Source: Bacillota bacterium (GTDB lineage: Bacteria; Bacillota; Bacilli; Paenibacillales; UBA4045). Taken from it: a stretch of 64,000 bases of DNA. Positions 9,480-18,124 of the stretch are shown piece after piece. The stretch's first letter is position 1. Each line of letters starts with the position of its first letter. The stretch covers positions 77,806-141,805 of the forward strand of contig JAEZQY010000020.1 in the NCBI GenBank assembly GCA_023441055.1. Direction: 5' to 3'. The notes beneath the pieces were generated by a model that had not been told where the DNA came from, did no database searches, and saw nothing but the letters and a program-made list of their open reading frames with translations. The translations under genes were made by a program, and so were the position numbers.

Positions 9480-9975
9480 CGTTCGTCTTACCTCCCTCAA
9501 ATAACAGCGTGAATGTCTCATAATGATCATCGGTATAATAGATCAGACCATCATTCGAATACACGATTCGCTCCGCGCCCCTGTAGCCGCCTGTGTAATT
9601 CACATCGCATTCATACCACTTGCGTCCAGCGGCGCTGGGCAGTCTGCCCTCGCGATTGCCGAATGTGTCGCCACCGATGCTCAGTTGATCCGTTACCTCC
9701 CACAGATTGCCCTCGCTGCTCTTCCAGCCAAGCGCCGCTGCCTCCCGTTTCGTGATGAAATTACTCGGCAGCTTGCCATATTCATGCAGGTAGGCCGCCA
9801 CATCATCAGGATCGGAATAGCGACCCGCTTCATCCATTCGGGATTCGGCAGTTGCATCGTTCATTGGATGAATCGGATCAATTTCTTCCAGCAGCGGAAG
9901 CGCGCAGCCGCTGAGCATCATGCTCAGTATCAATAAGAGTACTGTCAAGAGGTGGTTCAATTTGGTTCGTTTCAT
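9466..9975 (-). CDS. Barnase-type ribonuclease with lipoprotein signal
   Basis: 169 residues from the ATG at 9975. The catalytic domain (about residues 55-160) follows the barnase pattern: YGKLPSNFITKREAAALGW, GNREGRLP, then the catalytic Glu (E122), two arginines (R132, R136) and the C-terminal catalytic His (H151 in DDHYETF) all present. The classical enzyme is a freely secreted guanyl-preferring RNase. Here the signal peptide ends in the lipobox LSGC (Cys24), followed by an acidic linker, which predicts anchoring to the outer face of the membrane. The gene is co-transcribed with the overlapping barstar gene. Confidence 0.92.
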   Translation of the reverse strand: MKRTKLNHLLTVLLLILSMMLSGCALPLLEEIDPIHPMNDATAESRMDEAGRYSDPDDVAAYLHEYGKLPSNFITKREAAALGWKSSEGNLWEVTDQLSIGGDTFGNREGRLPSAAGRKWYECDVNYTGGYRGAERIVYSNDGLIYYTDDHYETFTLLFEGGKTNDANH

Positions 9976-10057
9976 CAAAAGTATACCCTCAATTCCACAT
10001 TTATGATCGTATAATGGGTTCGTATTATTTTGCGCAGATCCTTATTCGTACTTGTCC

Positions 10058-10075
10058 ATATGACAAATGTCATAT
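10058..10075. promoter_or_regulatory. DesR-like operator palindrome
   Basis: A perfect 18-bp palindrome, ATATGAC-AAAT-GTCATAT, lies about 83 bases upstream of the desaturase gene. A weaker related half-site pair (TGACACTTGTGAC) occurs at 10084-10096, i.e. a tandem arrangement. In B. subtilis, phosphorylated DesR binds two such adjacent sites upstream of des; because desK and desR lie downstream here, the assignment is reasonable but inferred. Confidence 0.7.
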
Positions 10076-10157
10076 AGAAGAACTGACACTTGTGACTACT
10101 GTGTATGACATGCGATCGCTATGATAAGACTATACCAAAAAAAGAGGAGTCCATGCG

Positions 10158-11198
10158 ATGACAGAACTTAAGATTTCACAGCTCAAGAAAGATGCAGCAC
10201 CCTATGAGAAGTCGGACCTCCGTGCTTCTATCAGACAAATCCTGAATACTCTGCCTCCCTTGATCCTGCTGTGGTACGCCGCTTACTTAAGTCTCCCTGT
10301 CTCTTATTGGCTCGCATTTCCACTGACAATCCTTGCCGCAGGCTTCCTGGTGCGGACGTTCATCCTGTTCCATGATTGCTGTCATCAATCGTTCTTCCGG
10401 AATCGGCTAGCGAATGACATTCTTGGTACTGTCGCTGGTATTCTTACACTCGTACCGTATCGGCAATGGAAGAGAACCCATTCGATTCATCACGCCACCA
10501 GCAGCAATCTGGATAAGCGTGGTGTAGGCGATATGTGGATCATGACCGTGAAGGAATATGCGGAGGCCTCTCGCTGGATGCGCCTGCGCTATCGGGTGTA
10601 CCGCAATCCCATCGTCATGTTCGGCCTCGGTCCGATCTTCGTGTTCATGCTGGAATATCGATTCAATCATCGTGGCGTGAGACGCGGCGAACGAATAAAT
10701 ACGTATATTACGAATCTCGGCATTGTCGCTCTATATAGCTTACTGATATGGGCGGTCGGTTGGCAGGCATTCCTGCTCATCCATGGTCCTGTCGCCTTCG
10801 GAGCTGGCGTTATGGGCATCTGGTTGTTCTATGTGCAGCATCAGTTCGAGGACACCTACTTCGAGAATGAAGACGAATGGACCTATGTGCAGGCTGCCGT
10901 CGAGGGCAGCTCCTATTATAAGCTGCCGAAGCCGCTGCAATGGATTACTGGTAATATCGGCTTTCACCACGTGCATCATCTAAGCCCTAAGGTGCCGAAT
11001 TACAACCTGGAGAAAGCGCATGATGCCGTGAAGCCGCTGCAGCGCGCAACAACGATCACGATCAAGACGAGCTTCAAGTCCTTGCGTTATCGACTATGGG
11101 ATGAAGAGACGAAGAGCTTCGTCAGCTATAAAGATGTGAAGCGCAAGCAGCCGGAAAGGTCAGCCAAGCTGACTGGCGCGCCATCGCGAGCTAGCTGA
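10158..11198 (+). CDS. des: Membrane fatty-acid desaturase
   Basis: 346-residue integral membrane di-iron desaturase. All three histidine boxes are present: HDCCH (72-76), HSIHH (108-112) and HHVHH (270-274), plus an extra His in VQHQFED. Hydrophobic helices flank the boxes. The enzyme introduces a double bond into acyl chains of membrane phospholipids after a temperature drop. The start follows GAGGAG. It leads a des-desK-desR cluster and is preceded by a DesR-like palindrome, so cold-induced control by its own two-component system is expected. Confidence 0.95.
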   Translation: MTELKISQLKKDAAPYEKSDLRASIRQILNTLPPLILLWYAAYLSLPVSYWLAFPLTILAAGFLVRTFILFHDCCHQSFFRNRLANDILGTVAGILTLVPYRQWKRTHSIHHATSSNLDKRGVGDMWIMTVKEYAEASRWMRLRYRVYRNPIVMFGLGPIFVFMLEYRFNHRGVRRGERINTYITNLGIVALYSLLIWAVGWQAFLLIHGPVAFGAGVMGIWLFYVQHQFEDTYFENEDEWTYVQAAVEGSSYYKLPKPLQWITGNIGFHHVHHLSPKVPNYNLEKAHDAVKPLQRATTITIKTSFKSLRYRLWDEETKSFVSYKDVKRKQPERSAKLTGAPSRAS

Positions 11199-11244
11199 TT
11201 TATGGTATAATTGGCTTAAGCTGATTTAGAGGAGACGAACCGAC

Positions 11245-12378
11245 GTGAAGAATTGGATTGCACTCTTGCGCAAGAATACAGGACTCAATCCATACGTCTG
11301 GATCGTCTTCTTTATTTTGCCGTTCTACTTCATCAGTCAGTCATCCACGACTTATCAGGTTGTGCTGGGCATTGTGATGATCGCCGCTTTCTTCATTGCT
11401 TATGTGCTATCCTCAGTGTTCAAGGGATGGCTAGTTTATTTCTGGACCAGTGTGCAGATCGCAATCTCAATTGTCATGAGCATCCTGTTTAACTATGTAT
11501 ACTTCTCGCTCTTCCTGGCATTCTTCATCGGCCATCTCAAAAACAAGGTCGCCTTCTTCATCCTGTACGGTGTCCTGATCGCGGCCACATTCCTTACGAT
11601 TAATTATGGGCTCGTCAGGCAGACAGCGGTCTTCCTGGCACAGCTGCCATTCATGTTCCTATGCCTGGTCGCAGTCATCCTGCTTCCTGTAAGCACCTAT
11701 AATATCAATAAAAAAGACAAGCTGCAGGACCAGCTCGACGATGCGAACAAGCGAATCTCCGAGCTCGTGAAGCAGGAGGAACGTCAGCGCATCGCGCGCG
11801 ACCTGCATGACACGCTCGGTCAGAAGCTCTCGCTAATCGGGATGAAGAGTGATCTGGCTGGTAAGCTGATCGCCAGCAATCCCGAGAAGGCGCGCCGCGA
11901 GATTCGCGACGTCCAGCAGACCGCCAGAATCGCGCTTCAGGAGGTCCGAGAATTGGTCACTCAGATGCGCGGTACGAAGCTGGAGGATGAGATTTATCGG
12001 ATCAGACAAATTCTCAAGGTTGCCCAGATCGAATTTACGCTCTACGGTGATCCAGTTGAAATCCAAGCCTCTGTCATCGCGGAGCATGTCATCAGCATGT
12101 GTGTGAAGGAAGCGGTGACGAATGTGGTCAAGCACAGCAATGCATCAGCCTGCAGTATGACCATTACATCGACCGACACCGAGCTGAGCATCACCATACA
12201 GGACGATGGCATCGGGCTTCAGAAACCAGTTCAAGGTATCCGAGGCAATGGCCTGCGCGGTATTCGTGAACGTCTGGAATTCGTCAACGGAAGTCTGGAG
12301 ATCATCTCTCCACCCGGTACGATGATGACTATTCGCGTACCGAATATCGTCATACCACAAGACAAGGAAGGGATCTAA
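11245..12378 (+). CDS. desK: DesK-type membrane thermosensor histidine kinase
   Basis: 377 residues from a GTG start behind GAGGAGACG. Four to five membrane helices fill residues 15-150, then a short coiled linker and a HisKA_3 dimerisation helix with the phospho-accepting His188 (RQRIARDLHDTLGQ), the same position as in B. subtilis DesK. The ATP-binding domain follows, with an N box (CVKEAVTNVVKHS), DDGIG and GLRGIRER. It senses membrane order and phosphorylates or dephosphorylates DesR. Its stop codon directly abuts the desR start. Confidence 0.93.
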   Translation: MKNWIALLRKNTGLNPYVWIVFFILPFYFISQSSTTYQVVLGIVMIAAFFIAYVLSSVFKGWLVYFWTSVQIAISIVMSILFNYVYFSLFLAFFIGHLKNKVAFFILYGVLIAATFLTINYGLVRQTAVFLAQLPFMFLCLVAVILLPVSTYNINKKDKLQDQLDDANKRISELVKQEERQRIARDLHDTLGQKLSLIGMKSDLAGKLIASNPEKARREIRDVQQTARIALQEVRELVTQMRGTKLEDEIYRIRQILKVAQIEFTLYGDPVEIQASVIAEHVISMCVKEAVTNVVKHSNASACSMTITSTDTELSITIQDDGIGLQKPVQGIRGNGLRGIRERLEFVNGSLEIISPPGTMMTIRVPNIVIPQDKEGI

Positions 12379-12981
12379 GTGATTCGTATCGTCATTGCAG
12401 AGGATCAGAAGCTGCTGCTGGGCGCGTTGGCCGCATTAATCGATCTGGAGCCGGATATGCGGATTGTCGCCAAGGCGAACAATGGGGAGGAAGCAGTCAC
12501 GCTCGTGCATCAACATAAGCCTGATGTATGCATCATGGATATTGAGATGCCAGGCAAGAGCGGGCTCGACGCTGCCGAGGAATTAAGCAGCTTCGGCTGC
12601 AAGGTGATTATCCTGACCACATTCGCGCGCGCCGGCTACTTCGAACGCGCGGTGAAAGCCGGTGTCCATGGGTACCTGCTCAAGGACAGTCCAAGTGAGG
12701 AGCTGGCTAACTCCATTCGCAGCGTAATGGCTGGCAAGCGCATCTATGCCTCAGAGCTCGTAGACGAAGCATACAGGGAAGAGAACAATCCGCTTACCGA
12801 ACGCGAGAGTGAAGTGCTGAGCCTAATCGCGGAAGGGAAGAATACGAAGGAAATCGCTAGTGAGCTATTCCTAACCACTGGTACAGTCCGGAATTATGTA
12901 TCGGTCATCCTCGACAAGCTCGGTGTGAGCAATCGCATCGAAGCGATCAAGCAATTCACCGAGCGCGGCTGGTTCAAGTAA
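12379..12981 (+). CDS. desR: DesR-type response regulator (NarL/LuxR family)
   Basis: 200 residues from a GTG start directly after the desK stop. The receiver domain has D9/D54 (CIMDIEMPG) and the conserved Lys in YLLKDS. A C-terminal LuxR-type helix-turn-helix (LTEREREVLSLIAEGKNT-like, GTVRNYVS) follows. When phosphorylated by DesK it should activate the desaturase gene at the palindrome 2.3 kb upstream. Confidence 0.93.
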   Translation: MIRIVIAEDQKLLLGALAALIDLEPDMRIVAKANNGEEAVTLVHQHKPDVCIMDIEMPGKSGLDAAEELSSFGCKVIILTTFARAGYFERAVKAGVHGYLLKDSPSEELANSIRSVMAGKRIYASELVDEAYREENNPLTERESEVLSLIAEGKNTKEIASELFLTTGTVRNYVSVILDKLGVSNRIEAIKQFTERGWFK

Positions 12982-13140
12982 GCGGCGATCCTGCCAAGCA
13001 GGAGACGTCAGGTGGGCCAGCGCAGCGCGACGTGCTTGATTGAGTCACTAATACTACGTGCAATTCGTGACATTGAGCTTTACCGCCTTTGCGTTCACTT
13101 GGTGCCAATTTGAAGCTACAGCACGTAATTACCTCGTCTC
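12982..13140. other. Intergenic segment before the cysJ repeat array
   Basis: No convincing gene is seen. The last 30 bases (ctacagcacg and following) resemble a degraded half unit of the 51-bp repeat that begins at 13141. Confidence 0.5.
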
Positions 13141-13365
13141 GCATCATGCAGCTTCACTTTCTGATACTACACGCACACATTCCCTCTCATCGCACCATGC
13201 AGCTTCACTTTCTGATACTACATGCACACATTCCCTCTCATCTCATCATGCAGCTTCACTTTCTGATACTACACGCACACACTCCCTCTCATCGCACCAT
13301 GTAGCTTCACTTTTCGATACTACACGCACACATTCCCTCTCATCGCATCATGCAGCTTCACTTTC
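13141..13365. repeat. 51-bp tandem repeat, about 4.4 copies
   Basis: Units start at 13141, 13192, 13243, 13294 and 13345, exactly 51 bases apart. Each begins gca(t/c)catg(c/t)agcttcactt and contains (a/c)tactaca(c/t)gcacaca(t/c)tccctctcat. Copies differ at only a few positions, so the array is recent or conserved. The last copy breaks off after about 21 bases. Because 51 is a multiple of three the array reads as an open frame (Ser-Leu-Ser-Asp-Thr-Thr repeats), but codon content, lack of ribosome site and placement argue against a gene. Confidence 0.93.
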
Positions 13366-13450
13366 TCGTCCCCTCTCTCCCCCACTTCACCTATGTTCGA
13401 ACACGCCACCGCATGGGAATAATCAAGTATAAGCGAATCTTATAGGTAGC

Positions 13451-13495
13451 CACTTATATTGTTATACCCATTAAGTGTTAATTGCATTGAATGCA
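13451..13495. promoter_or_regulatory. Paired inverted repeats upstream of cysJI
   Basis: Two inverted repeats lie in the leader: CACTTA-N15-TAAGTG (13451-13477) and TGCATTgAATGCA (13483-13495). They sit 88 bases or more before the cysJ start and could bind a LysR- or CymR-type regulator of sulfur assimilation. No regulator gene is adjacent, and the exact promoter is not clear. Confidence 0.35.
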
Positions 13496-13582
13496 GACCG
13501 CCGTTGTGATAGATTAGATGAATAATAAATTCGAGTGATTTACTATGAATTAAATTCATCCATTCTCAGCGAGGTGTATTCC

Positions 13583-15448
13583 GTGCAATTTCAGGTTACG
13601 AACAGTCCATTCAGTCAGGAGCAAGTCGATTTACTCAATAGACTGTATCCCACATTATCCGATGGTCAGAAATGTTGGCTTAGCGGCTATATCGCAGCAA
13701 GTCAAGCCAGCGGAGCGCTAGCGATATCCAGTACAGGCGCTCCAGAGATTGCCTCAGCAATCGCAACCGCATTGACTGCTCCAGCCGTCGCGGCGGAGCC
13801 TATATCCAAGGAAGTGACGATCCTATTCGGCTCTCAGACAGGAAATTGCCAGCGTCTATCGAAGAGCCTGGCGACCAAGCTGCAAGGCGAAGGCTTTGAA
13901 GTTACCGTGTCGGCTATGCGTGACTTCAAGACGAATAACTTGAAGAAGCTGACGAACCTGCTGATCATCGCCAGCACGCACGGCGAGGGTGATCCGCCGG
14001 ATAACGCGATTTCCTTCTACGAGTTCCTACACAGCAAGCGTGCCCCACAGCTGGAGCAGGTACGGTATTCTGTATTATCATTGGGCGATTCCTCCTATGA
14101 ATTCTTCTGCCAGACTGGCAAGGATTTCGATAAGCGGTTGGAGGAATTAGGCGCGAAGCGTATCGCCGATCGTGTCGATTGCGATCTGGATTACGATGAC
14201 CCTGCAGCAGAGTGGTTCCAAGCGGTCGCAGGCGCGCTCAGCGCATCCCAAGCAGGCAGCGGCGCACCCGCAGCAGCAAGCGCGCAGGCAGGCAGCATCG
14301 ATGCTGCAGCTTCCGTATCCGCTTATTCCAGAACATCCCCTTATCTAGCGGAGGTCATCGAAAATATCAATCTCAATGGCAGGGGCTCTGATCGAGAGAC
14401 ACGTCATCTGGTCCTATCATTGGAGGATTCCAATCTGCAGTTCAAGCCGGGCGACTGTCTAGGTCTGTATCCAGAAAACCATCCCGAGCTCGTGGATGCC
14501 CTTATAGCCTCACTGGGCTGGGACCCGAATGAACGCGTGACGGTCAATAAGCAAGGCGAGCAGTTGGCTGTGAAGGAAGCCTTGACTAAGAGCTTCGAGA
14601 TCAGCGTACTGACGAAGCCTCTGCTCGAGCAGGCAGCCGCTCTGTCTGCCAATGAGGCGCTGCGCCAGCTGGTGCAGCCGGGCAATGAACAACAATTGAA
14701 GAGCTACATCGCAGGCCGCGACCTGCTTGATCTGATACAAGATTATGGGCCATGGACGATCTCGCCTAGCCAGCTGACCGGCATACTCCGCAAGCTGCCA
14801 GCGAGGCAATATTCCATCGCGAGCAGCTATCTGGCTAATCCTGATGAGGTTCACTTAACGATTCGCGCGGTGCGATATGAGGCACATGGCCGTCAGCGCT
14901 ACGGTGTCGCCTCTGTACAGGTGGCAGAGCGGCTGGAGCCTGGTGATAAGATTCCGATCTACGTACATGAGAATCCGAACTTCAAGCTGCCGGAGGATGC
15001 TTCAACACCGGTCATCATGATTGGACCGGGAACCGGCGTCGCGCCGTTCCGTTCCTTCATTCAAGATCGCGAAGAGTCTGGCGCCGACGGCAAGTCTTGG
15101 CTGTTCTACGGCGATCGCCGCTTCCTGACAGACTTCCTGTATCAGACCGAATGGCAGCGCTGGCTCCAAGACGGCGTTTTGACACGCATGGATGTCGCCT
15201 TCTCTCGCGACACCGACCAGAAGGTCTACGTCCAGCATCGTATGCTCGAGAAGAGCAGTGAGCTGTATGCTTGGCTGCAAGAGGGCGCTGTCGTCTATGT
15301 GTGCGGCGATGAGAAGCATATGGCGCATGACGTGCATGCCGCTCTACTATCGATCATTGAGCAGGAAGGCAACCTTACCAAAGAGGAAGCTGAAGCCTAT
15401 CTCAATCAATTAATTGAACAGAAGCGTTATCAACGCGACGTTTACTAA
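13583..15448 (+). CDS. cysJ: Assimilatory sulfite reductase (NADPH) flavoprotein subunit
   Basis: 621 residues. The N-terminal flavodoxin domain has FGSQTGN for FMN. A FAD-binding ferredoxin-reductase part with the RQYSIASS motif and a C-terminal NADPH domain with GPGTGVAPFRSF and CGDEKHMAHDVH follow, ending RYQRDVY as in CysJ proteins. It passes electrons from NADPH through FAD and FMN to CysI for sulfite reduction to sulfide. I prefer the GTG at 13583 (GAGGTG seven bases upstream), because the protein then begins VQFQVTNSPFSQEQ, matching known CysJ N termini; an upstream ATG at 13535 is less likely. Co-transcribed with cysI. Confidence 0.95.
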   Translation: MQFQVTNSPFSQEQVDLLNRLYPTLSDGQKCWLSGYIAASQASGALAISSTGAPEIASAIATALTAPAVAAEPISKEVTILFGSQTGNCQRLSKSLATKLQGEGFEVTVSAMRDFKTNNLKKLTNLLIIASTHGEGDPPDNAISFYEFLHSKRAPQLEQVRYSVLSLGDSSYEFFCQTGKDFDKRLEELGAKRIADRVDCDLDYDDPAAEWFQAVAGALSASQAGSGAPAAASAQAGSIDAAASVSAYSRTSPYLAEVIENINLNGRGSDRETRHLVLSLEDSNLQFKPGDCLGLYPENHPELVDALIASLGWDPNERVTVNKQGEQLAVKEALTKSFEISVLTKPLLEQAAALSANEALRQLVQPGNEQQLKSYIAGRDLLDLIQDYGPWTISPSQLTGILRKLPARQYSIASSYLANPDEVHLTIRAVRYEAHGRQRYGVASVQVAERLEPGDKIPIYVHENPNFKLPEDASTPVIMIGPGTGVAPFRSFIQDREESGADGKSWLFYGDRRFLTDFLYQTEWQRWLQDGVLTRMDVAFSRDTDQKVYVQHRMLEKSSELYAWLQEGAVVYVCGDEKHMAHDVHAALLSIIEQEGNLTKEEAEAYLNQLIEQKRYQRDVY

Positions 15449-15479
15449 TAACGCCATGAATGGGAAAGGAGCAACACCA

Positions 15480-17249
15480 TTGACACACGCACAATATACC
15501 AAGTCTCAAGATGGACCGCCGAGCGATGTGGAGGAGCTCAAGCTGAAGAGCGACTTCCTGCGCGGCAACCTGGCAGCGACCCTGCAGGATCCGATCACCG
15601 GATCCATACCGGAGCTCGACAATCGGCTGATGAAATTCCACGGCAGCTATATGCAAGACGATCGTGACCTGCGCCTTGAGCGTGAGAAGCAGAAGCTCGA
15701 GCCTGCCTATCAATTCATGGCTCGCGTACGCGCACCGGGTGGTGTCGTCACACCGGCGCAATGGCTCGAGCTCGATCGCATCGCCAGACAATACTCAAGC
15801 GGCTCGCTCCGCCTGACCACGCGCCAATCATTCCAGCTGCACGGCATCCTGAAGTGGAATCTGATTCCAAGCTTCCAGGAGATTCACAATGCCCTGCTCA
15901 GCACGATAGCCGCATGCGGGGATGTGAATCGGAATGTCATGTGCAATCCGAATCCATACGCCTCCGAGGTTCATGAGGAAGTGCTCGATTGGGCTAAGCA
16001 GATCAGCGATCATCTCGAGCCGCGCACACGTGCTTACTTCGAGATCTTCCTGAATGAAGAGAAGGTCGTAGATTCGCGCGAGACCGACCCATTCGTTCAG
16101 GAGCCCATATACGGCCCAGTCTATCTGCCGCGCAAGTTCAAGATCGGGATCGCCGTGCCTCCGAACAATGATATCGACGTCTATTCACAGGATCTGGGCC
16201 TGATCGCCATCTACGAGAAGGGCAAGCTGACCGGCTTCAATATAGCGGCTGGAGGCGGTATGGGGATGAGCTACGGCGATGAGAAGACGTATCCGCAGCT
16301 CGCTCGCGTAATCGGCTTCTGCAGGCCGGAGCAAGTGATTGATGTGGCGGAGAAGATTGTCACGATTCAACGTGACTATGGCAACCGCTCTGTGCGCAAG
16401 AATGCGCGCTTCAAGTACACGATTGACAAGCGCGGACTGGATTGGCTGAAGAATGAGCTGGCTGATCGGCTTGGTTATTCACTTGAGGATGCGCGTCCTT
16501 ATCACTTCGATCATAACGGTGACCGTTACGGCTGGATTAAGGGCACGAACAATAAGTGGCATCTGACCTTGTTCATCGAGAACGGCCGTATTCTGGATTG
16601 GGAAGGCTATCCGCTGATGACCGGCTTACGCGAGATTGCCAAGATTCACACCGGTGACTTCCGGCTGACTCCGAACCAGAATCTGATTGTCGGGAATGTC
16701 ACTGCGCAGAAGAAGAAGAAAATTGAGAAGCTATTGGTTGAATATAATCTGAGCGATGGCGAGCGCCAATCCGCGCTGCGCAGAAGCTCGATGTCATGTG
16801 TCGCGCTGCCTACCTGCGGCCTGGCCATGGCCGAAGCCGAGCGCTACATGCCGACTCTGCTGACGAAGCTGGAAGCGATTCTCGAGCAAGCCGGACTGCG
16901 TGACCAAGAGATTGTGATCCGCATGACCGGATGCCCGAACGGATGCGCCAGACCGTTCCTCGGTGAGATCGCCTTCACCGGTAAGGCGGTTGGACGCTAT
17001 AATCTCTATCTTGGCGCCAGCCATACCGGCGATCGCCTGAATCAGCTGTATCGCGAGAACATCAATGAAGCGGAAATCCTAAATGTGCTGACACCAATCA
17101 TTAATCATTATGCCAGAGAGCGTCAGGATGGCGAGCACTTCGGCGACTTCGTCGTGCGCACTGGATATGTAGATGCTGTCTATGACGGCATGAAGTTTCA
17201 TGACAAGTCCGCCGCGCAAGAGCAAGCTGTGCTGGCTGGGCGCGCATAA
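15480..17249 (+). CDS. cysI: Assimilatory sulfite reductase hemoprotein subunit
   Basis: 589 residues. It contains the ferredoxin-like sulfite/nitrite reductase repeats and the four cysteines binding the 4Fe-4S/siroheme centre, in CVALPTCGLAMAEAERY and TGCPNGCARP. GDVNRNVMC and NRSVRKNARFKYT are also typical. It performs the six-electron reduction of sulfite to sulfide. A TTG at 15480 preceded by GGGAAAGGAG fits best as the start; it places the gene 31 bases after cysJ. Earlier in-frame codons reach back into cysJ and are less plausible. A strong terminator follows. Confidence 0.95.
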   Translation: MTHAQYTKSQDGPPSDVEELKLKSDFLRGNLAATLQDPITGSIPELDNRLMKFHGSYMQDDRDLRLEREKQKLEPAYQFMARVRAPGGVVTPAQWLELDRIARQYSSGSLRLTTRQSFQLHGILKWNLIPSFQEIHNALLSTIAACGDVNRNVMCNPNPYASEVHEEVLDWAKQISDHLEPRTRAYFEIFLNEEKVVDSRETDPFVQEPIYGPVYLPRKFKIGIAVPPNNDIDVYSQDLGLIAIYEKGKLTGFNIAAGGGMGMSYGDEKTYPQLARVIGFCRPEQVIDVAEKIVTIQRDYGNRSVRKNARFKYTIDKRGLDWLKNELADRLGYSLEDARPYHFDHNGDRYGWIKGTNNKWHLTLFIENGRILDWEGYPLMTGLREIAKIHTGDFRLTPNQNLIVGNVTAQKKKKIEKLLVEYNLSDGERQSALRRSSMSCVALPTCGLAMAEAERYMPTLLTKLEAILEQAGLRDQEIVIRMTGCPNGCARPFLGEIAFTGKAVGRYNLYLGASHTGDRLNQLYRENINEAEILNVLTPIINHYARERQDGEHFGDFVVRTGYVDAVYDGMKFHDKSAAQEQAVLAGRA

Positions 17250-17283
17250 CGATTGCTGGACGAACGTACAGCATACCATAAGT

Positions 17284-17324
17284 GAGCAGACAGGCGGCAA
17301 TTGGCCGCTCGTCTGCTCGTTTTA
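17284..17324 (+). terminator. Rho-independent terminator of cysJI
   Basis: Stem GAGCAGAC/GTCTGCTC continuing through one mismatch into GGCGGC/GCCGCT, a five-base loop, then GTTTTATTT. It lies 35 bases after the cysI stop. Confidence 0.9.
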
Positions 17325-17391
17325 TTTCGCGCTCTATTGTAAGATAATTGGTTATACAGGTATACTGGTTACTGGAGAGGAGGGATTCGAA

Positions 17392-17976
17392 ATGGCTAGA
17401 GCCAGAGCCTATACCAGAGAAGAGCTGTTGGACGCCGCTGAACGACTGCTCATTGAGCACGGCTATGAGGGTCTGCGTATGAAGCACCTGTCGGATACGC
17501 TTCGCGGCGCGAGAAGCACGATCTATGAGTACTTTGCCAATAAGGAAGAGCTGGTCGCCGCATGTATGCGCAGATTAATGGAGAACCTGCTTCGCGCCTT
17601 CGGGGGACTGGAGGAGCTGGAGACGCTGACTGCCATCAAGCGAATGCTCGTGATCTTCCTGGAGCGATCCGCTATGCATAAGCTGCTGTCACAAACCCCT
17701 AAGCTTGATCAAGCCGCCTCCGAATCAGCCAAGCAGGATTTGCTGTTCTTGGAGCAGGGACACGATATGCTTAAGCAAGAGATTCATGCGCTGTTCGAGC
17801 GCGCTCAGGTGGAGGGCATCATGCGGCGAGACATCCCCTTACCGGCTATCACCGCAGTATTCTTCCATGCCATTGACACCCCGAACTGGCTGCAGCTGCC
17901 GACAGAACAATGGGCGGAGCTGCTATTCTCACTTTGGTGGCGCGGTGCAGACAATCACAATGAAGCTAAGCTTTAA
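17392..17976 (+). CDS. TetR/AcrR-family transcriptional repressor
   Basis: 194 residues from an ATG behind GGAGAGGAGGG. The N-terminal 60 residues form a TetR helix-turn-helix (ELLDAAERLLIEHGYEGLRMKHLSDTLRGARSTIYEYFANKEELV pattern). The C-terminal ligand domain is unassignable. The next gene downstream is preceded by a perfect 26-bp palindrome that is a good candidate operator. The ligand is unknown; the downstream membrane protein and aldehyde dehydrogenase suggest a small hydrophobic or reactive compound. Confidence 0.9.
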   Translation: MARARAYTREELLDAAERLLIEHGYEGLRMKHLSDTLRGARSTIYEYFANKEELVAACMRRLMENLLRAFGGLEELETLTAIKRMLVIFLERSAMHKLLSQTPKLDQAASESAKQDLLFLEQGHDMLKQEIHALFERAQVEGIMRRDIPLPAITAVFFHAIDTPNWLQLPTEQWAELLFSLWWRGADNHNEAKL

Positions 17977-18016
17977 CACGAACGACTGACGTCAACATAC
18001 AGACACAATCCTCTGA

Positions 18017-18099
18017 TTGACACTTGCCTGAAGCGTCATGCATAATAGAGAGTGGTTAAACTATTTTTTTGATTGATTCCGACACATGTGTCGGAATCA
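18017..18099 (+). promoter_or_regulatory. SigA-type promoter followed by a perfect 26-bp palindrome
   Basis: TTGACA (18017-18022) and CATAAT (18041-18046) are 18 bases apart. At 18074-18099, just downstream, lies a perfect palindrome with half-site TGATTCCGACACA and no spacer. A repressor bound there would block the promoter. The TetR regulator encoded immediately upstream is the obvious candidate. Confidence 0.7.
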
Positions 18100-18124
18100 T
18101 GAAATCACGAGGAGGCATTTGTTC

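Noticed and set aside
13141..13365. CRISPR array
   Set aside because: Units are contiguous 51-bp copies with no unique spacers, and no cas genes are in the window. The same holds for 40487-40867 and 47622-47780.
13058..13432. 124-residue open frame across the 51-bp repeats (Ser-Leu-Ser-Asp-Thr-Thr repeats)
   Set aside because: It is open only because 51 is a multiple of three. No ribosome site, the protein is pure repeat, and a second frame is open as well.
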